Shown here piece after piece: positions 11,450 through 21,016 of a stretch of 64,000 nt of DNA. The position numbers were made by a program, and so were the translations under genes. Origin of the DNA: Termitomyces sp. T153. Its lineage: Eukaryota; Basidiomycota; Agaricomycetes; Agaricales; Lyophyllaceae. The stretch spans positions 186,001 through 250,000 of the forward strand of contig JACKQL020000060.1 in the NCBI GenBank assembly GCA_018296165.2. The letters are read 5' to 3'. A model generated the notes under the pieces. The model was not told where the DNA came from and did not search any database. It saw only the letters and a list, made by a program, of their open reading frames with translations. How positions within the stretch are numbered: position 1 is the first letter of the stretch; each line of letters begins with the position of its first letter.

Positions 11450-12363
11450 GCTGCCCAGAGCTCCCAACACTTGCTTTGTTACTGCTTCTTCTCCCATCAT
11501 GACTCCTCCCTTGCATCTCCTGAAGTTGTGGCTCTCTTGGCTGAGAAAGTGGCTGAGATCAGAAGCTCTTATGCTCAACTTCAAATGCTGATTATGCAGC
11601 TCATAAAAAAGATTGATGCCCAGACAGACCTCTTGCCTGCTATGGCTTCCCTCACTTTGCTCAGGCCTCTGAGCCACTGGCCCATTTGTCCCCCCAATTT
11701 CTGCTGCAGGAGTAGATGGTGCATTCTTTGTTTCCCCTCTTTCCCTTCAGACCTGTTTCCCTGATGTCAACATGTTGTTCCTGTGACAATCATCATGCCC
11801 AAGTTCAAGACTGCAGACCTCCACAAGTAATCCAACAGATCATGACAAGGAGATGGCTTACACATTCAACAAGCTAACAAATCAGTTCAAAATTCACCAC
11901 CATGCAGCTAAAGAATACAAGACCCCCTTCTCAGTGCTCATCCCCCTCCAAACATATTTTTAGATTCTTGCCTTTCATGTCAATTTTGCTTCAGCTACAG
12001 ACCAGCTGTGCACACACCAGGCAGCTCCTTGAGCTTGTAGTGGAGTATGAGTGGTCTGCAGTCTTTGCATATCACTTGGTGTTTTTCAATCATCAATGCA
12101 CTGTTATGCACAGTGAGGCTGCAACAACAGTGACATTCTCTCAAATCACATCTATGCCCATCAGAAGCCAACATCATCCAAGAATTTCAAAGCCAACTCT
12201 GTTGCTTGCACACTGTTCACCCCAAATGACCCATCTTGGAAGTTTAACAATGGCAAGTGCACAACCAACCCCTGCCCTTAGGGCTGTCCACACACTTACT
12301 CTGTCTGTGGCAAGTCCAATCACAACAGGATCCAGTACAAGGACTAGGCATCTGGCAGGGTGA
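11450..12363 (+). pseudogene. ORF1 relic of a DIRS/Ngaro-like retroelement
   Basis: From 11,471 the frame has a helical stretch (VALLAEKVAEIRSSYAQL) suited to a coiled coil. 11,902-12,363 includes Glu-Leu-Val-Val-Glu-Tyr-Glu-Trp-Ser-Ala-Val. Near 12,240-12,345, in another frame, KFNNGKC is followed by Cys-Pro and Val-Cys-Gly-Lys-Ser-Asn-His, a metal-binding segment resembling the end of ORF1 in basidiomycete tyrosine-recombinase retroelements. Stops and frameshifts throughout. It lies directly upstream of the RT relic in the same orientation, which is the main support. Confidence 0.5.
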
Positions 12364-12639
12364 GTTAGCACCATCCCACTCCATTGTTTTACCCCAGTCT
12401 CACCTCAGGCAAAGGCACTTCATCTCTTGACTTTTCTTATTTGGAACCTCTTGAAGACTCCATCTTGCTCCAACGCTTATCCCCTTCCTAATTCTCCACT
12501 CCTTGACACTTCCTCCCTGACTCATATCAACTCATCACTAAACATGACTATCCCAATCAATGTCTTTTATCTACATTATCTCAAATTATATGTTTTAGTG
12601 CCAGTTTTGGCTTCTCAGGCAACTGAACCATAAGCTAGC

Positions 12640-13800
12640 ACTGTACCAACCTTAAGTCTGTAACCTCAGATCCATTCCTGATGCAGAGGCCACTATTGAC
12701 TACAACATGGTCAAGCATGCCATATGTGACCTTGTTGCATCAGGACCAGGATCCCTGGTGCTCAAGCTCAAGCTCAAATCCACATTCTGCCACATCCCTG
12801 TATGCCACTGTTAGGGTTTGAGTGGATGGAAAAGCTCTACCATGACATCATCCTCACATCTGGTGCTCATTCAGCACCATACATTTTCAACCTCTTTGCA
12901 GAAGCTCTCTGCTGGATTCTGCAGCACAACATCCCAGCTCACATGCACCACTACCTTGATGACTCTTCCTTGCCATTTTCTCACCAGCCACCCTCCCTGG
13001 ACTCATTGATAGATCTCTCAATTGGACCATTGAACTTGGTGACTAGCTGGGCCTTGCTTTCCAGCCTATGAAAATTGTGGGCCCCAACATGACAGTTGAA
13101 TTCCTGGGGCTGGAACTGGACTCTGTCTCTATGTAGGTGTGCCTTTTTCCAGAGAAGCTGGAGTATCTTTGCAACCTCAATGCTCCTTGGGCATCATGTT
13201 GCTGCACCACATGCCAGGAACTCAATGAGCTGACAGAATTTCTCCGGTTTGCATCCTAAGTCATTCCAGCAGCATGCACATTCTTCTGTGCACACTACAA
13301 CTTTGCAGTCACCTTTCCCTCCTCTCCCTTCACCTCATGCAACATTCTCAAGTCAGCATGGCTGGACATAGATCAGTGGCCACAACATTTTTCCAGCATG
13401 GAATGGGGTTCAAATCATTCCTCCCAACTGCACCACCAACATCTACACTGATGCCAGAGGAACAAGGGGTCATGAAGGCCATTTTGGCTCAGAGTGTTTT
13501 GCAACCCACTGCCCATGCCACCTGTGGCATGAGCACATCCAGATCAAAGAAATGTTTGCAGTTGTCTACACCATCTTATGCATGGGCAATGACTTGAGAG
13601 GAAGCCACATTGTCTTCAATGTGATTCAGAACAAATTGATTGGGTCTGCAGCCACCATGATATTTGTCCATCACTTAGTCACTCTAATATGCAGGGTGGA
13701 TTTTTCCTTCTCTTATGAATGGCTCTCATCTTCTGACAATTGCATTGCTGATGTTGCTTCCCATTTTCCTTCCAAATGCATGTTCTCAATTGCCCCTTAG
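12640..13800 (+). pseudogene. Reverse transcriptase / RNase H relic of a DIRS/Ngaro-like element
   Basis: 12,802-13,071 reads LLGFEWMEKLYHDIIL, then Ser-Ala-Pro-Tyr-Ile-Phe-Asn-Leu-Phe-Ala-Glu-Ala-Leu and His-His-Tyr-Leu-Asp-Asp: the YLDD catalytic box in the context typical of tyrosine-recombinase retroelements rather than Gypsy or Copia. Downstream in shifted frames come EFLGLELDSVSM, ELNELTEFLRFAS, and at 13,552-13,800 the RNase H-like segment FAVVYTILCMGNDLRGSHIVF with WLSSSDNCIADVASHF. Several stops; CpG-free. RT copies element RNA; these elements integrate with a tyrosine recombinase instead of a DDE integrase. Confidence 0.75.
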
Positions 13801-14030
13801 CTCAACCAGAAACTGAGCTCAAAGCACTTCAACTTCTTGCTATGAGCAAAATCAGCACCACCCCCAAACAGTTGCATTTTATCTTTGGCACAGACTCACA
13901 ATTGAGTACCTGGAATACCTATTCAATGCACCAAGATCTGCAGCAGCTGCAGTCGGGTATTCAGACTACGAGGCTGCTAGGCTGCTGGAACAGTGATTCT
14001 TACAAGGCTGTACATAGAGAATGACCCGGC
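13801..14030 (+). pseudogene. Tyrosine recombinase remnant with internal deletion
   Basis: After the RNase H relic the frame 13,776-14,024 passes from STTPKQLHFIFGTDSQLS and a Trp-Asn-Thr-Tyr segment (resembling the N-terminal part of the recombinase) directly to TTRLLGCWNSDSYKAV, resembling the C-terminal Gly-Arg-Trp-x-Ser-Asp-x-Tyr region that carries the catalytic Tyr. The catalytic core between is missing. CpG reappears at about 13,940, so the element's end lies at the border of the transposon block. Confidence 0.5.
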
Positions 14031-14761
14031 TATGACTCTTCATCTGTCTTCTCTCCTCCACATGGCTTACACTCACCTCACCCCTTCCGAACCTCCGGCT
14101 CTACGGGACTACATAGCTCTGGCTTGAGTCTTTGGCCCCCACTTCTGGGAGCCGGTGCTCGAGAACTCCTAGGACTCAAGAAATCTTAATTATTTCTCGC
14201 AAAACACGACCCCCTTTCTTAAAAAGCTTTTCTCATTCATCAAATCTCTTACTTCTCTATTTCTCTCACTCTCCGTCTCTCCTCCTGCATTTCAGTCAAC
14301 AGCTTCGAATTAATTTCCTTTCCTACGTACTCTGGATTTTGATTTGCACGTGACCTCTTTTTCCAAAACTTTAAGACATCCTCTGGACCTACATACAGGA
14401 TACGCCGCCTAGGGCTGTAACATGAAGTTTGCAGGTTTCACCAACGCCTGTCCATTAAATACTTGGCAATTTGACTCCAAAGTTCCATTCTTTTGACTTT
14501 CGTTGGACAAGCGTTACCATCAGAACGGTTCTATGTTCACATAGCTTTTCCATTCTTCAATACTCGTATGCTGATTTGCATGAATATACAGCAGTAACCA
14601 AGAAACCGGGGATGCCTTTGATATAGGAATTGCCTCGATCATTTCATGCAGAAATCCGCGTATATATATCTGTACATGTATATCTCGTCACGAGAGAGTA
14701 CTTAGAAATGTCAACCGGCTGAGACCGACGCTCGTCTGCCCTTGGAACTACTCACAATGAT
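14031..14761. other. Intergenic, normal CpG, 3' side of the F-box gene
   Basis: No supported coding region. Pyrimidine-rich between about 14,210 and 14,310. Presumably contains the 3' end of the minus-strand F-box transcript. Confidence 0.5.
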
Positions 14762-16055
14762 TTATTGATCGAAGTGTCTCCTCCAAGTGCGCTGGCCTAT
14801 TACATTTTTAGGCTCCCTTACATGGATCAATGACAACAGCCCATGCTTGAACAGTTCCGGCATGAAGTGAGCGAGCGTTTCGGAGAGATAGTAGCAGTCC
14901 TTCTCCTGACATTCCCAGACCACCTTAGAATAGTTTGCTTTCCTCCTTAGCAAGACACGTTCTAGTGATCGGTAGTCGCATATGATTACGGGAAGAAAGC
15001 CGAACCGAATCTCTTCGAGTACGTGTAACTCTGACATAGTGTCGAGAACTTGTCCAAACCACCACGTGTCTATTTCAAAAAGTGGTTCAAACTGCAGTGA
15101 CTTCAAATTCACGTTTTTGCACAGGGATATTGGGAAATCGACATCCTCGATATCTAAATATGTTGAAGTCACTCTCAATATTTTTTTGGATCCATGTATT
15201 TGTCCACACACCGTAAGACAGATCGTTTATGGTTACATTCATCCGGATATCCAGTCTTAAACTCGTGAGAGCAGATCCAATAGTCTTCAACGCGGACCCG
15301 AGGGTGCTCCAAATGGACAGATGACGGACTTCAACATGGAGCGTGGTGATCATTTGTATGGGAACAATGTTCGAGGTTAAAAGCGGCGCAGCCGACGGTT
15401 CTGCGTATAGCTTTAGATTTCGCAAATGCGCGAACCTCTTTGGATCTTGAGCCGGTAGGGATGGCCCAATGCGAAAATCCTTCGTCACTCCAAGCCGCTC
15501 AACCTCCAATTTCTCGAGCTCAAGGAAGTTCTCGCTTGCAAACAGAATCAACTCATCCAAAGCATCGAAATGGACCTCTTTCCAGGCCAGAGATACGACC
15601 TTGGACAGAGACCCAATTTGTATCTGTACGTCTCGGGCAAACATCTTCCAGGTGGTTCCCCACACCGTGAGATGGCCGACATTAGGGAAATGCGGAAGGA
15701 GGGTTCGTAGCTCGGAAGAAAGTTCGTCCCACATCTCTTGCATGCTAGGTAAAAACCGTGGGTCGCGATCGAAGGTTTCGTCTAGCCCAATAATCTGCAG
15801 GCGTTGGATGTGTCGCCCAAGACGTGAATGTGGTGCTTCGAGGAGCTCTTTTAATTCCGTGGTTTTTTTGAGCGTTTCATCGGTCACACGTATGACTTCA
15901 ATTGACACCAAGAAGTGTGCAAAATACAGCTTCCGAGCACGTCCCAGCCACCGAGACGATACTAGACTGCAAAGGGCAAGCGACTGAAGGTCTTCCCATA
16001 GATATCCAATCACTAGGTCTTGTAGTTCGTATGGAAATGACTCCCGCGTTATCAT
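14762..16055 (-). CDS. F-box protein
   Basis: Start at 16,055; exon 1 16,055-15,212, 58-nt intron 15,154-15,211 (GTGTGT...TTTAG, phase 1), exon 2 15,153-14,762: 412 codons, 411 residues. The intron removes an apparent frameshift between two overlapping frames and restores a continuous ORF, which is why I prefer it to a homopolymer error in the A7 run it contains. The N-terminus (FPYELQDLVIGYL, then Leu-Cys-Ser-Leu-Val-Ser-x-x-Trp) is a degenerate F-box, the Skp1-binding motif of SCF ubiquitin ligases. The rest has spaced Leu/Trp segments as in the large family of basidiomycete F-box proteins with weak leucine-rich repeats. Its substrate is not predictable. It stands alone in a CpG-normal island between two transposon blocks. 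Confidence 0.8.
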
Positions 16056-16894
16056 GAGAGACCCTGTCGATTAATTCGATATACACACTTATATGTCGAG
16101 CAAACTTGTGCTGTGACTGCAAGAGTCGGAGTGAGGGTGTGAAAATCGACTTCTATCGAGGTACTAAAGGGGAATTGAACAAGCCAAACTTCAACAAAAT
16201 GAAACGTAACCGTACCTGAACCCTGGTCCTTCAAAATGAACCCACCTCCAAGCACGCGACAATCAGACCCGCTGTTTCGATCGATCACGGTTGAAGGATT
16301 AGCATTCAATTTGTCTACATACAATGGCTGTGTAGAAACATTGAATTGCCTATGATCGCGATGCATATAATGAACACATACTGGATGCACAGCATATGAT
16401 CGCCTGGCAAATCCTCCATGTTTTGCGCCATTCACAGTGGGCGCAAGCAAATGTTTTGACAGATCCGTGGGTACATATCTGGATCCGATCAAACCTGTGC
16501 GCGATATACTTTCTCCGCGCCCTCAATGAAAATCAAAACGGAGAAGGTTTATCATGTGATCTTACATACCTTGCAATCGTGCAGCCCGGTATGTGTTTAG
16601 CCAATCAAATTTGTGCACGATGTACTTTCTCACACACATACACATACATATACTGAACACATAAACCGGTTGCAAGTTGCATGGTGTATAAAGGGACCGC
16701 ATGGTCAGCCTTCTCCGCTCTGAGCCATTTACATTGTGGGCACAGGACATGTCATGTTCCGCGCTCAGCCGTGCACCCACAAGCCGGCCGTTTAGCCTGA
16801 GGTCACCAATAGCTCTCCCTTAGTGCATTGATTCATCTTTATATGTTGTATATGTGTTGTAACAAATGTGCACACATCCGTGAATCATGCCCTG
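16056..16894. other. Intergenic, promoter side of the F-box gene, with an imperfect duplication
   Basis: About 16,370-16,530 and 16,560-16,760 contain related blocks: GATCAAACCTGTGCGCGATATACTTTCT against AATCAAATTTGTGCACGATGTACTTTCT, TGAACACATA twice, and GCCATTCACAGTGGGCGCA against GCCATTTACATTGTGGGCACA. The open minus frame 16,052-16,492 overlaps this repeat and has no recognisable features, so it is not called as a gene. Confidence 0.6.
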
Positions 16895-17697
16895 GGAGCA
16901 GCTAGCCTGTATTGGAAGAATGTTTGAGTTCACTTGAGAACTGTACTGCCTGCTAAGAGTGAAGCTCCACACCACCACTGCCTATCACCCTCAGTCAGAT
17001 GGTCAGACAGAACACATTAAACAAGAACTGGAATAGTATCTCCACCTGTTTTGTAACAAGATGCAGGATGACTGGGATGAGCTTCTGCTAGATGCTGAGT
17101 TTTGGTACAACAACCAAATTCATTCTTCCACTCAGATGACTCTATTCTTCCTGGACACTGGCAGACACCCCCACATGGGATTCAACCTTGGGCATGTCCC
17201 TCAGAGAATAGTGGACAGGATGAAGAAGGTGCAGATAGAGGCAAAGGCAGCATTAGTGAAGGTGAAGGACAACATGCCATGGTACTATGACCATTGGCAG
17301 ACACCAGCCCCTGTATACAAGCCTGGGAACTGTGTGTACTTGGTTAGCTCTGGCATAAAGACAACAAGACCATCACAGAAGCTGTCACATCATCACCTTG
17401 GCCCTTTTATAGTGGAGAAGAAGGTGGGGCCTTTAGCATACCAACTCAAGGGGATAGCAGGATATGTTGGAGGAAGTTACATTTCAAGGTGGAATGGAAG
17501 GGATATGGCATTGAGGACATCTCTTGGGAACCACAGGCCAATGTACATGCACCAGCCTTAGCCCAGGACTTCTACCACAGGCAATCCAATGCCCCAAAGG
17601 CAATTAGGGGCATCTACTCTATCTCTGCAGCTGACCAAGCAATCCACAATTTCTACTACCTAGTGTGTTGGGATGCTGCATGCTAGAGGGGGGGTGA
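16895..17697 (+). pseudogene. Gypsy chromovirus integrase C-terminus and chromodomain, 5'-truncated
   Basis: Starts inside the integrase core; TTTAYHPQSDGQTE and a Glu-Leu-Glu segment (16,975-17,035) mark the third catalytic acidic region. The long frame 17,061-17,561 carries the integrase C-terminal part (DDWDELLLDAEFWYNNQIHSS, then Gly-Asn-Cys-Val-Tyr-Leu). After a small deletion, another frame gives chromodomain residues KGYGIEDISWEP (17,497-17,532). The end reads Ala-Cys-stop followed by the polypurine tract AGAGGGGGGGTGA. The chromodomain targets integration to marked chromatin in this lineage. Truncated 5', CpG-poor, dead. Confidence 0.85.
17685..17697 (+). promoter_or_regulatory. Polypurine tract of the truncated Gypsy element
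   Basis: AGAGGGGGGGTGA immediately before the LTR start TGTCAGGGG; the same arrangement as at 23,041, 24,831 (minus) and 56,941. Confidence 0.75.
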
Positions 17698-18300
17698 TGT
17701 CAGGGGACTGCTCTTACCAGGCCCTCTGATTGTTTCCTTTATTCCAAGCCTGCCATTCATTGTCAACCTCCCTTTATTTGGTCACAAGTACTTTTGACCA
17801 AGGTCTATCTTTTAGTTCTATTTGCCAGATTCCAGACTTGGTTGTTGTTCAGTGTTTCTTCCAGAAGCTCTAGAGTAAGTTTTTCAAACACTGACATTGG
17901 AAATCCTTAGATTTGTTCTCTTTGGATTTTGCTCTGCCAGGTGAGTAGCCAGAAATGTAGGACTTCTTGTAGATGCTCAACAGACTTTGGATCTGTTATA
18001 TGGACTGGACTTGATCATCTTACTACATGGTCACATGTTGATGAGCATAGAGACATGTTGATGTGGCATGACACCTTCAGTTGTTCTCTCATTTAGATGA
18101 TAGATACTGAAGGTGTAAGTACCAGTCTTGCTATTATATTACCATTCTAGTTGCTGATACTTTACACATAGTCATACCTATATTTCTTAGGTATGACTAA
18201 TACAGTTGTTCTCTCATTTAGATGATGGAAGCTGAAGGTTAATACTTATATTTCTTAGGTTCTTTCTTTTGTTGTTGAGGTTCTCAGATCCAGTGTGGCA
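17698..18300 (+). repeat. 3' LTR of the truncated Gypsy element (right end approximate)
   Basis: Begins TGTCAGGGGACT at the polypurine tract. It contains ATCCTTAGATTTGTTCTCTTTGG (about 17,906), the counterpart of the segment that pairs with the PBS in the complete element. The remainder diverges from the 23.1 and 30.2 kb LTRs, so this is a related but distinct LTR. Its 3' end is not clear; 18,300 is a guess. Confidence 0.6.
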
Positions 18301-19051
18301 GGTTATGGATGTCCTGCCAGGGATTGCTAGCACATACTGAGTTCCTGGAGGCAACTCTGTCCTTTTCTTTGCATTTTAGATCTCTGCATTGATCACTCTA
18401 GTCTGTGCCATGGGCATTTCTTTTGCTTGTCTAAATATCCATAAATTTCTGATCCTTCTGATGCCAACATGTGTTTGCATTCACAGGTGGCTCCAATTCA
18501 TTCACATAGTCTTCCATGAGTTGCCTGATCAGGTCATCCTTCGCAGTCCAATAGTTTCTCTTGAGATCTACCACCTCATTTCTCTTCCTTCTCTCATGAT
18601 TCTTCAGATATGTTAGTCTCACATCCTTCTCTTTATTCCCAACTTTTCTGTGTGCCAATTTGGCCACATATATCCACATCTTCTCATCCTTCTTTTGTTT
18701 TGGATTCTCTAGCTATGCTGACACTGGCCTCTTCACATTCTCATGTTTCTTTAACTCAAGGACTACATGTTCCTACCCCTGTATCCTCTTTCCTATGTAA
18801 ACCTTTTCTTGTCCTGTCTCCACACCTGTTTCTGCAGTCAATGTTTTACCCACTCTGGGATTTCCTCATTTTCCTGCATCTTTTCAGACTCCCATTGCAT
18901 TTCCTTCTTTGGTCCCTCTTTCCTTCATGCCTCCAGTTATTCCTGGTCCTGTTTTTTCTCACCCTCCTTCTGTATTCTTAGATCCTTGTAATCCTTCCCA
19001 TGTACCATCACCACCTTCTGTCTCTCCTGGTCCTTATTTTCCTCCTCCTGC
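18301..19051. other. CpG-poor stretch with unassigned coding relics
   Basis: On the minus strand 18,431-18,679 encodes 82 residues rich in Lys, Arg, Glu and Asn with no known domain. On the plus strand about 18,780-19,050 reads as a Pro/Ser/Phe-rich segment in a frame without ATG (many CCT/CCC codons). Both look like pieces of transposon proteins, unidentified. Confidence 0.35.
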
Positions 19052-19245
19052 TGTCAGGTTCTGCTGACCATGTGGGTCAGCTTAACTGGGCAAGTCCTTA
19101 CTAGGCAGATGCAATGTTCTGTGTTTCTAGTCTAGCACTCCAGGGTGGTCCAGAATTCAGATACTTGCAAGGATGAGTTAAGGGGAGCAGTCCAAGCAAG
19201 TCCAGAGTGGTTCAAGGAAGTCTAAGACCAGGTACAATACATCTG
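19052..19245 (-). repeat. Truncated LTR of the 50.7-57.9 kb Gypsy family
   Basis: Plus-strand start TGTCAGGTTCTGCTGACC, GAGTCCTTACTAGGCAGA-like block and TCTAAGACCAGGTAC match the first 190 bp or so of the solo LTR at 7,686. Then the sequence switches to an unrelated repeat. Confidence 0.8.
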
Positions 19246-19515
19246 TTCCCTTGCTAGTGCAAACAAATTTTGCTGAGGTAAGTGCAGGCAGCATGCTCAA
19301 GCTCCATATGGTTGCTGGTGACTAGCACAAGAAGACATTTTTGGATAGAGTGGGAGAGAATTGGTCCAAGCAAGCAAAGATGGATGGGAGGATTTTCCAA
19401 AGTTTAATGTTGATGCCAGAACTATATAAACTCTTGAGATTTGGCATACAGACCATCTAGGAAATCACAGGACTTCAGTGGTTGACTGAGGACAGTCAAA
19501 ATTTCAGTCTAAGGG
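19246..19515. repeat. Repeat copy B (direct repeat with 9,880-10,145)
   Basis: Same ordered blocks as copy A at 9,880-10,145; includes ACTATATAAACTC, a TATA-like sequence, at about 19,419. It abuts the truncated LTR, so it was probably its insertion target or a later replacement. Confidence 0.7.
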
Positions 19516-19849
19516 AGGATGATAAGACCCTAAACTTGCTGAGTACAGATTCTGAGCCCTCAGCTCACTGACCAACTTTCTCCTAGCACTATCTGGCACT
19601 CTCCTCTCTAGTAACCAGCATACTGGCTATGATTCTAGGTGTCAAATTTAGCTATAGTTGTTTTAGTGACTTGTACAAGCCATTCCTCCTGACTTGCCTA
19701 TGTTGCTAGTGCTACTTTTCACCATTATTGACTCCTTTCAGTTTCATCATCTTTACTTACTTACTATACAGTGGCTCAAAAAACTGTCCCAATGTTTTAT
19801 ACTTTTTAAAGGTGACATTGGCATGAAGGATAGGAAGCATTTAGAATTC
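19516..19849. other. Short CpG-free stretch, no gene seen
   Basis: The plus frame 19,694-19,912 has no recognisable domain and overlaps the minus-strand gag relic. Otherwise non-coding. Confidence 0.4.
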
Positions 19850-20375
19850 TGTTTAAAACCCTCAGCCATACTGTCAATGCAATCTATGAGAGAGGGTTGG
19901 AGTCCATCATGAAAAGTTAGGCAGAGTTGCAGACCATCTGGATATCCAGCCTGTTTGACTAAGGCATGGAAAGAGTTGATGTACTTGTCAAGTGACTGCT
20001 TTCCTTGACCATACTGAGTTTGGTCTTGAAGGGAAAGAGCTACAGTCTTGCCAGGGTCAAGGGGAAAGAACTCAGCTCAGAACTCCTTATCAAACTCTAT
20101 TTAGCCAAAGAAACTCTCAACTCCTCCCGTGTCAAAAAAATGTGCAGTGCATAGGTCAAGGCTTGGCCTGCCTTCATGTAGGAGAGAACTGAGGTGATTT
20201 TCAAGGCATCAGAGGCAAAGGTTTCACTGCTCAACTGGATATAGGTAATGCAAGACTGGAGGAAACATTCCCCAACTCTACAGTCCCCATCAAATATGTC
20301 AGGGAGTGCAGTGATGTGCTTTATGACACCTAGCTGCCAAGCAGGTAACCAAAAAGAAGACCTAAACACTAGCAA
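19850..20375 (-). pseudogene. Gypsy Gag relic
   Basis: Minus-strand 20,097-20,375 contains ALPDIFDGDCRVGECFLQSC and a Tyr-Ile-Gln-Leu-Ser segment, closely paralleling the VLPDAYDGACSGGEQFLQSC region of the gag at 29,656-30,123. The downstream nucleotide blocks 19,850-20,090 match 29,390-29,640 (GGGTTGGAGTCCATCATGAAAAG-type, GAGTTGATGTACTTGTCAAGTG). It continues rightwards into the LTR/leader at 20,376-21,016. Old, CpG-free copy. Confidence 0.75.
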
Positions 20376-21016
20376 CTAGATAGGGTAGCTGGCAATAGGA
20401 AGTTAATAGGGGGGCAAGTCAGTAACCATGCCAGGCAGCAAGAGCTAATGGATGTAAGGAATACAAGAAGTGAAAAATATTGCTATTGCTAGCCTAAGTT
20501 GCTAGACAGTAACACAAAAGGTTGCTGGATAGTAGGAAGAGAAGGGACAAAGGCAAAAAGATAGGAAAGAGGGAACTAAACAATAGAAAGAGAGTGGGGA
20601 ACAAGGAATAAGTGAGGTTAACAAAGATTGGGGGATGAATGCAAAGTAATTGCTAGCTGTAGTCACTAGCATTGCTAAGTCACAATAATGCTAAGGGCAC
20701 TCATAGTTGGCACCAATGCTAGATCAAGATTGAGGTTATCAAGACTCATCACTAAGGTTGTTGGCAATGATGAAAGAGAGCAATAAGAAATCTGAGGCTG
20801 GTAAGCTGAGAGCTCATGAGGGGAATGGTACTCTGTTCATTGTTTTGTATCTATATACAGGCATTATTTATACTGTTTGTAGGTATAGTATTTAAAAAGA
20901 AAATGGTAGTTGCTGCCAGTGATGGCATCTGCCAAAGTGTTTATGATACATACTGGATATTAGTATGGTAACCAAGTATACATATGTGATGTCAATATAA
21001 TGCATAAGAATTGTCA
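20376..21016 (-). repeat. 5' LTR and leader of the minus-strand Gypsy relic
   Basis: Reverse complement of the repeat at 5,528-6,262; its plus-strand right end AAGAATTGTCA (21,016) corresponds to the TGACA start of the other copy. It is joined to a gag relic on its left, which shows that the repeat is an LTR. Similarity extends left to about 20,303. It cuts off the 5' part of the plus-strand Gypsy element that begins at about 21,030. Confidence 0.65.

Noticed and set aside
15154..15211. Frameshift pseudogene reading of the F-box gene (extra base in the A7 run)
   Set aside because: A 58-nt GT-AG intron with correct phase explains the frame change and leaves 411 intact codons.
16052..16492. 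146-codon minus ORF upstream of the F-box gene
   Set aside because: Overlaps an imperfect duplication, no recognisable domain, and its 3' end touches the F-box start; treated as non-coding.
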